A DNA stretch of 15,696 bases from an uncultured Chlorobiaceae bacterium (GTDB lineage: Bacteria; Bacteroidota; Chlorobiia; Chlorobiales; Chlorobiaceae), in NCBI GenBank assembly GCA_903838095.1, contig CAILXE010000057.1, positions 1-15,696 of the forward strand. The letters are read 5' to 3'. Below, one piece after another: positions 14,941 to 15,696 of the stretch. The notes beneath the pieces were generated by a model that saw only the letters and a list, made by a program, of their open reading frames with translations, was not told the DNA's origin and ran no database searches. The first letter of the stretch is position 1. Each line of letters starts with the position of its first letter. A program made the translations under genes and the position numbers.

Positions 14941-15696
14941 ATGGTGAATAGAAAAATATTACTGCCCGGTGGTGCTGGCCTTGTTGGCCAGAACCTTGTT
15001 GCCCGATTAAAGGCGGCTGGTTATAACAACATAATCGTGCTCGATAAGCACAAGACCAACTTAAAGATATTGCAAGAAGTGCAGTCTGATATTGTGGCAG
15101 AGTATGCCGATCTCGCCGAACCCGGCGAGTGGCAGCGTCACTTCAAGGGCGCGGATGTAGTGGTCATGCTGCAAGCCCAGATTGGCGGTAACGAGTATCA
15201 GGAATTTATTCGGAACAATTTAGATTCAACGCGTTTGATTCTTGATGAGATCAAGCAGAACAAGATTCCTTACACCGTGCACATTAGTTCTTCGGTGATT
15301 GAGTCGGTGGCGAATGACGATTACACCAATACCAAGAAAGAACAGGAAAGAATGGTTGCTGACAGTGGCATTGCCTGCATTATTCTGCGCCCTACCTTGA
15401 TGTTCGGCTGGTTTGATCGCAAGCATCTTGGTTGGTTGTCACGGTTCATGAGGAAAATTCCGATCTTTCCCATTCCCGGGCATGGCTGTTACATGCGTCA
15501 GCCGCTTTATGCGGGTGATTTCTGCAACATCATTATCAGTTGTATTGAAAAGCGTGTGGTAGGCGGCGTCTACAACATCTCTGGGCATGAGCATGTTAAT
15601 TACATCGATATCATCCGGGAGATCAAGCGTGCGACTCGAGCACGGACATTTATTGCCAAGATTCCATACAGTTTGTTTTATTTTTTACTTTGGGTT
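14941..15696 (+). CDS. NAD-dependent epimerase/dehydratase (extended SDR), 3' end outside window
   Basis: Open from ATG 14941 to the window edge, 252 codons with no stop, so the gene is cut off by the window. AAAGGAAAG (14928-14936) is an excellent ribosome site overlapping the previous stop. The N-terminal Rossmann motif is LLPGGAGLVGQNL (7-19, GGAGLVG variant of GxxGxxG) with Asp35 (VLDK) suited to NAD(H) binding. Further markers are SSS (116-118), catalytic-type Tyr128/Lys132 (YTNTK), ILRPTLMFG (148-156) and RQPLYAGDF (186-194), where extended SDRs bind a sugar nucleotide. The last visible stretch, IPYSLFYFLLWV, is hydrophobic and suggests a membrane-associated C-terminus, as in the NDUFA9-like/atypical SDR group. 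It may make or modify a nucleotide sugar or a lipid-linked sugar for this cluster; the substrate cannot be assigned. Its composition returns to that of the earlier genes. Confidence 0.88.
   Translation, partial: MVNRKILLPGGAGLVGQNLVARLKAAGYNNIIVLDKHKTNLKILQEVQSDIVAEYADLAEPGEWQRHFKGADVVVMLQAQIGGNEYQEFIRNNLDSTRLILDEIKQNKIPYTVHISSSVIESVANDDYTNTKKEQERMVADSGIACIILRPTLMFGWFDRKHLGWLSRFMRKIPIFPIPGHGCYMRQPLYAGDFCNIIISCIEKRVVGGVYNISGHEHVNYIDIIREIKRATRARTFIAKIPYSLFYFLLWV

Overview
The window looks like part of a surface-polysaccharide (O-antigen or capsule type) locus from a Gram-negative bacterium, probably a beta- or gammaproteobacterium of medium G+C. That placement is an inference from the gene content (a Wzm/Wzt-type ABC exporter and proteobacterial-style fused glycosyltransferases); there is no rRNA or housekeeping marker here to fix the taxon. 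Every convincing gene is on the + strand. There are no tRNAs, rRNAs, transposases or CRISPR arrays.

Layout. (1) 215-556 is a small, AT-rich, secreted orphan gene, closed off by two hairpins, the second a good intrinsic terminator (599-644). (2) 723-3663 is the exporter: a Wzm permease overlapping a long Wzt whose usual ATPase plus sugar-binding domain is followed by an extra glycosyltransferase domain. (3) 3668-7486 holds two sulfotransferase-type genes, a stand-alone one and then a 1005-residue fusion of sulfotransferase, a repeated coiled-coil-like linker and two GT2 glycosyltransferase domains. (4) 7564-11080 is a compact three-gene module that matches the mycobacterial decaprenyl-phosphoryl-arabinose pathway: a HAD-UbiA fusion (phosphoribosyl transfer and dephosphorylation), a DprE1-like FAD oxidase and a DprE2-like SDR reductase, overlapping by 1 and 4 bases. 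(5) 11077-14929 encodes two large GT-C-like membrane proteins, candidates for using the lipid-linked pentose made by the module. The second is clearly AT-richer than its neighbours. (6) 14941 to the window end is a partial extended SDR (NAD-dependent epimerase/dehydratase type).

How they may work together: polymer is assembled in the cytoplasm by GT2 enzymes, possibly capped or decorated with sulfate, recognised by the Wzt sugar-binding domain and exported by Wzm/Wzt. Polyprenyl-phospho-arabinofuranose is made on the inner leaflet and would be used on the periplasmic side by GT-C enzymes to add D-Araf branches to the glycan or to a protein. The domain assignments are well supported by motifs; the final glycan structure is inference. 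The strongest candidates for something new are the sulfotransferase/coiled-coil/polymerase fusion beside a glycosyltransferase-tailed Wzt, and the complete arabinose-lipid module inside an ABC-exported polysaccharide locus.
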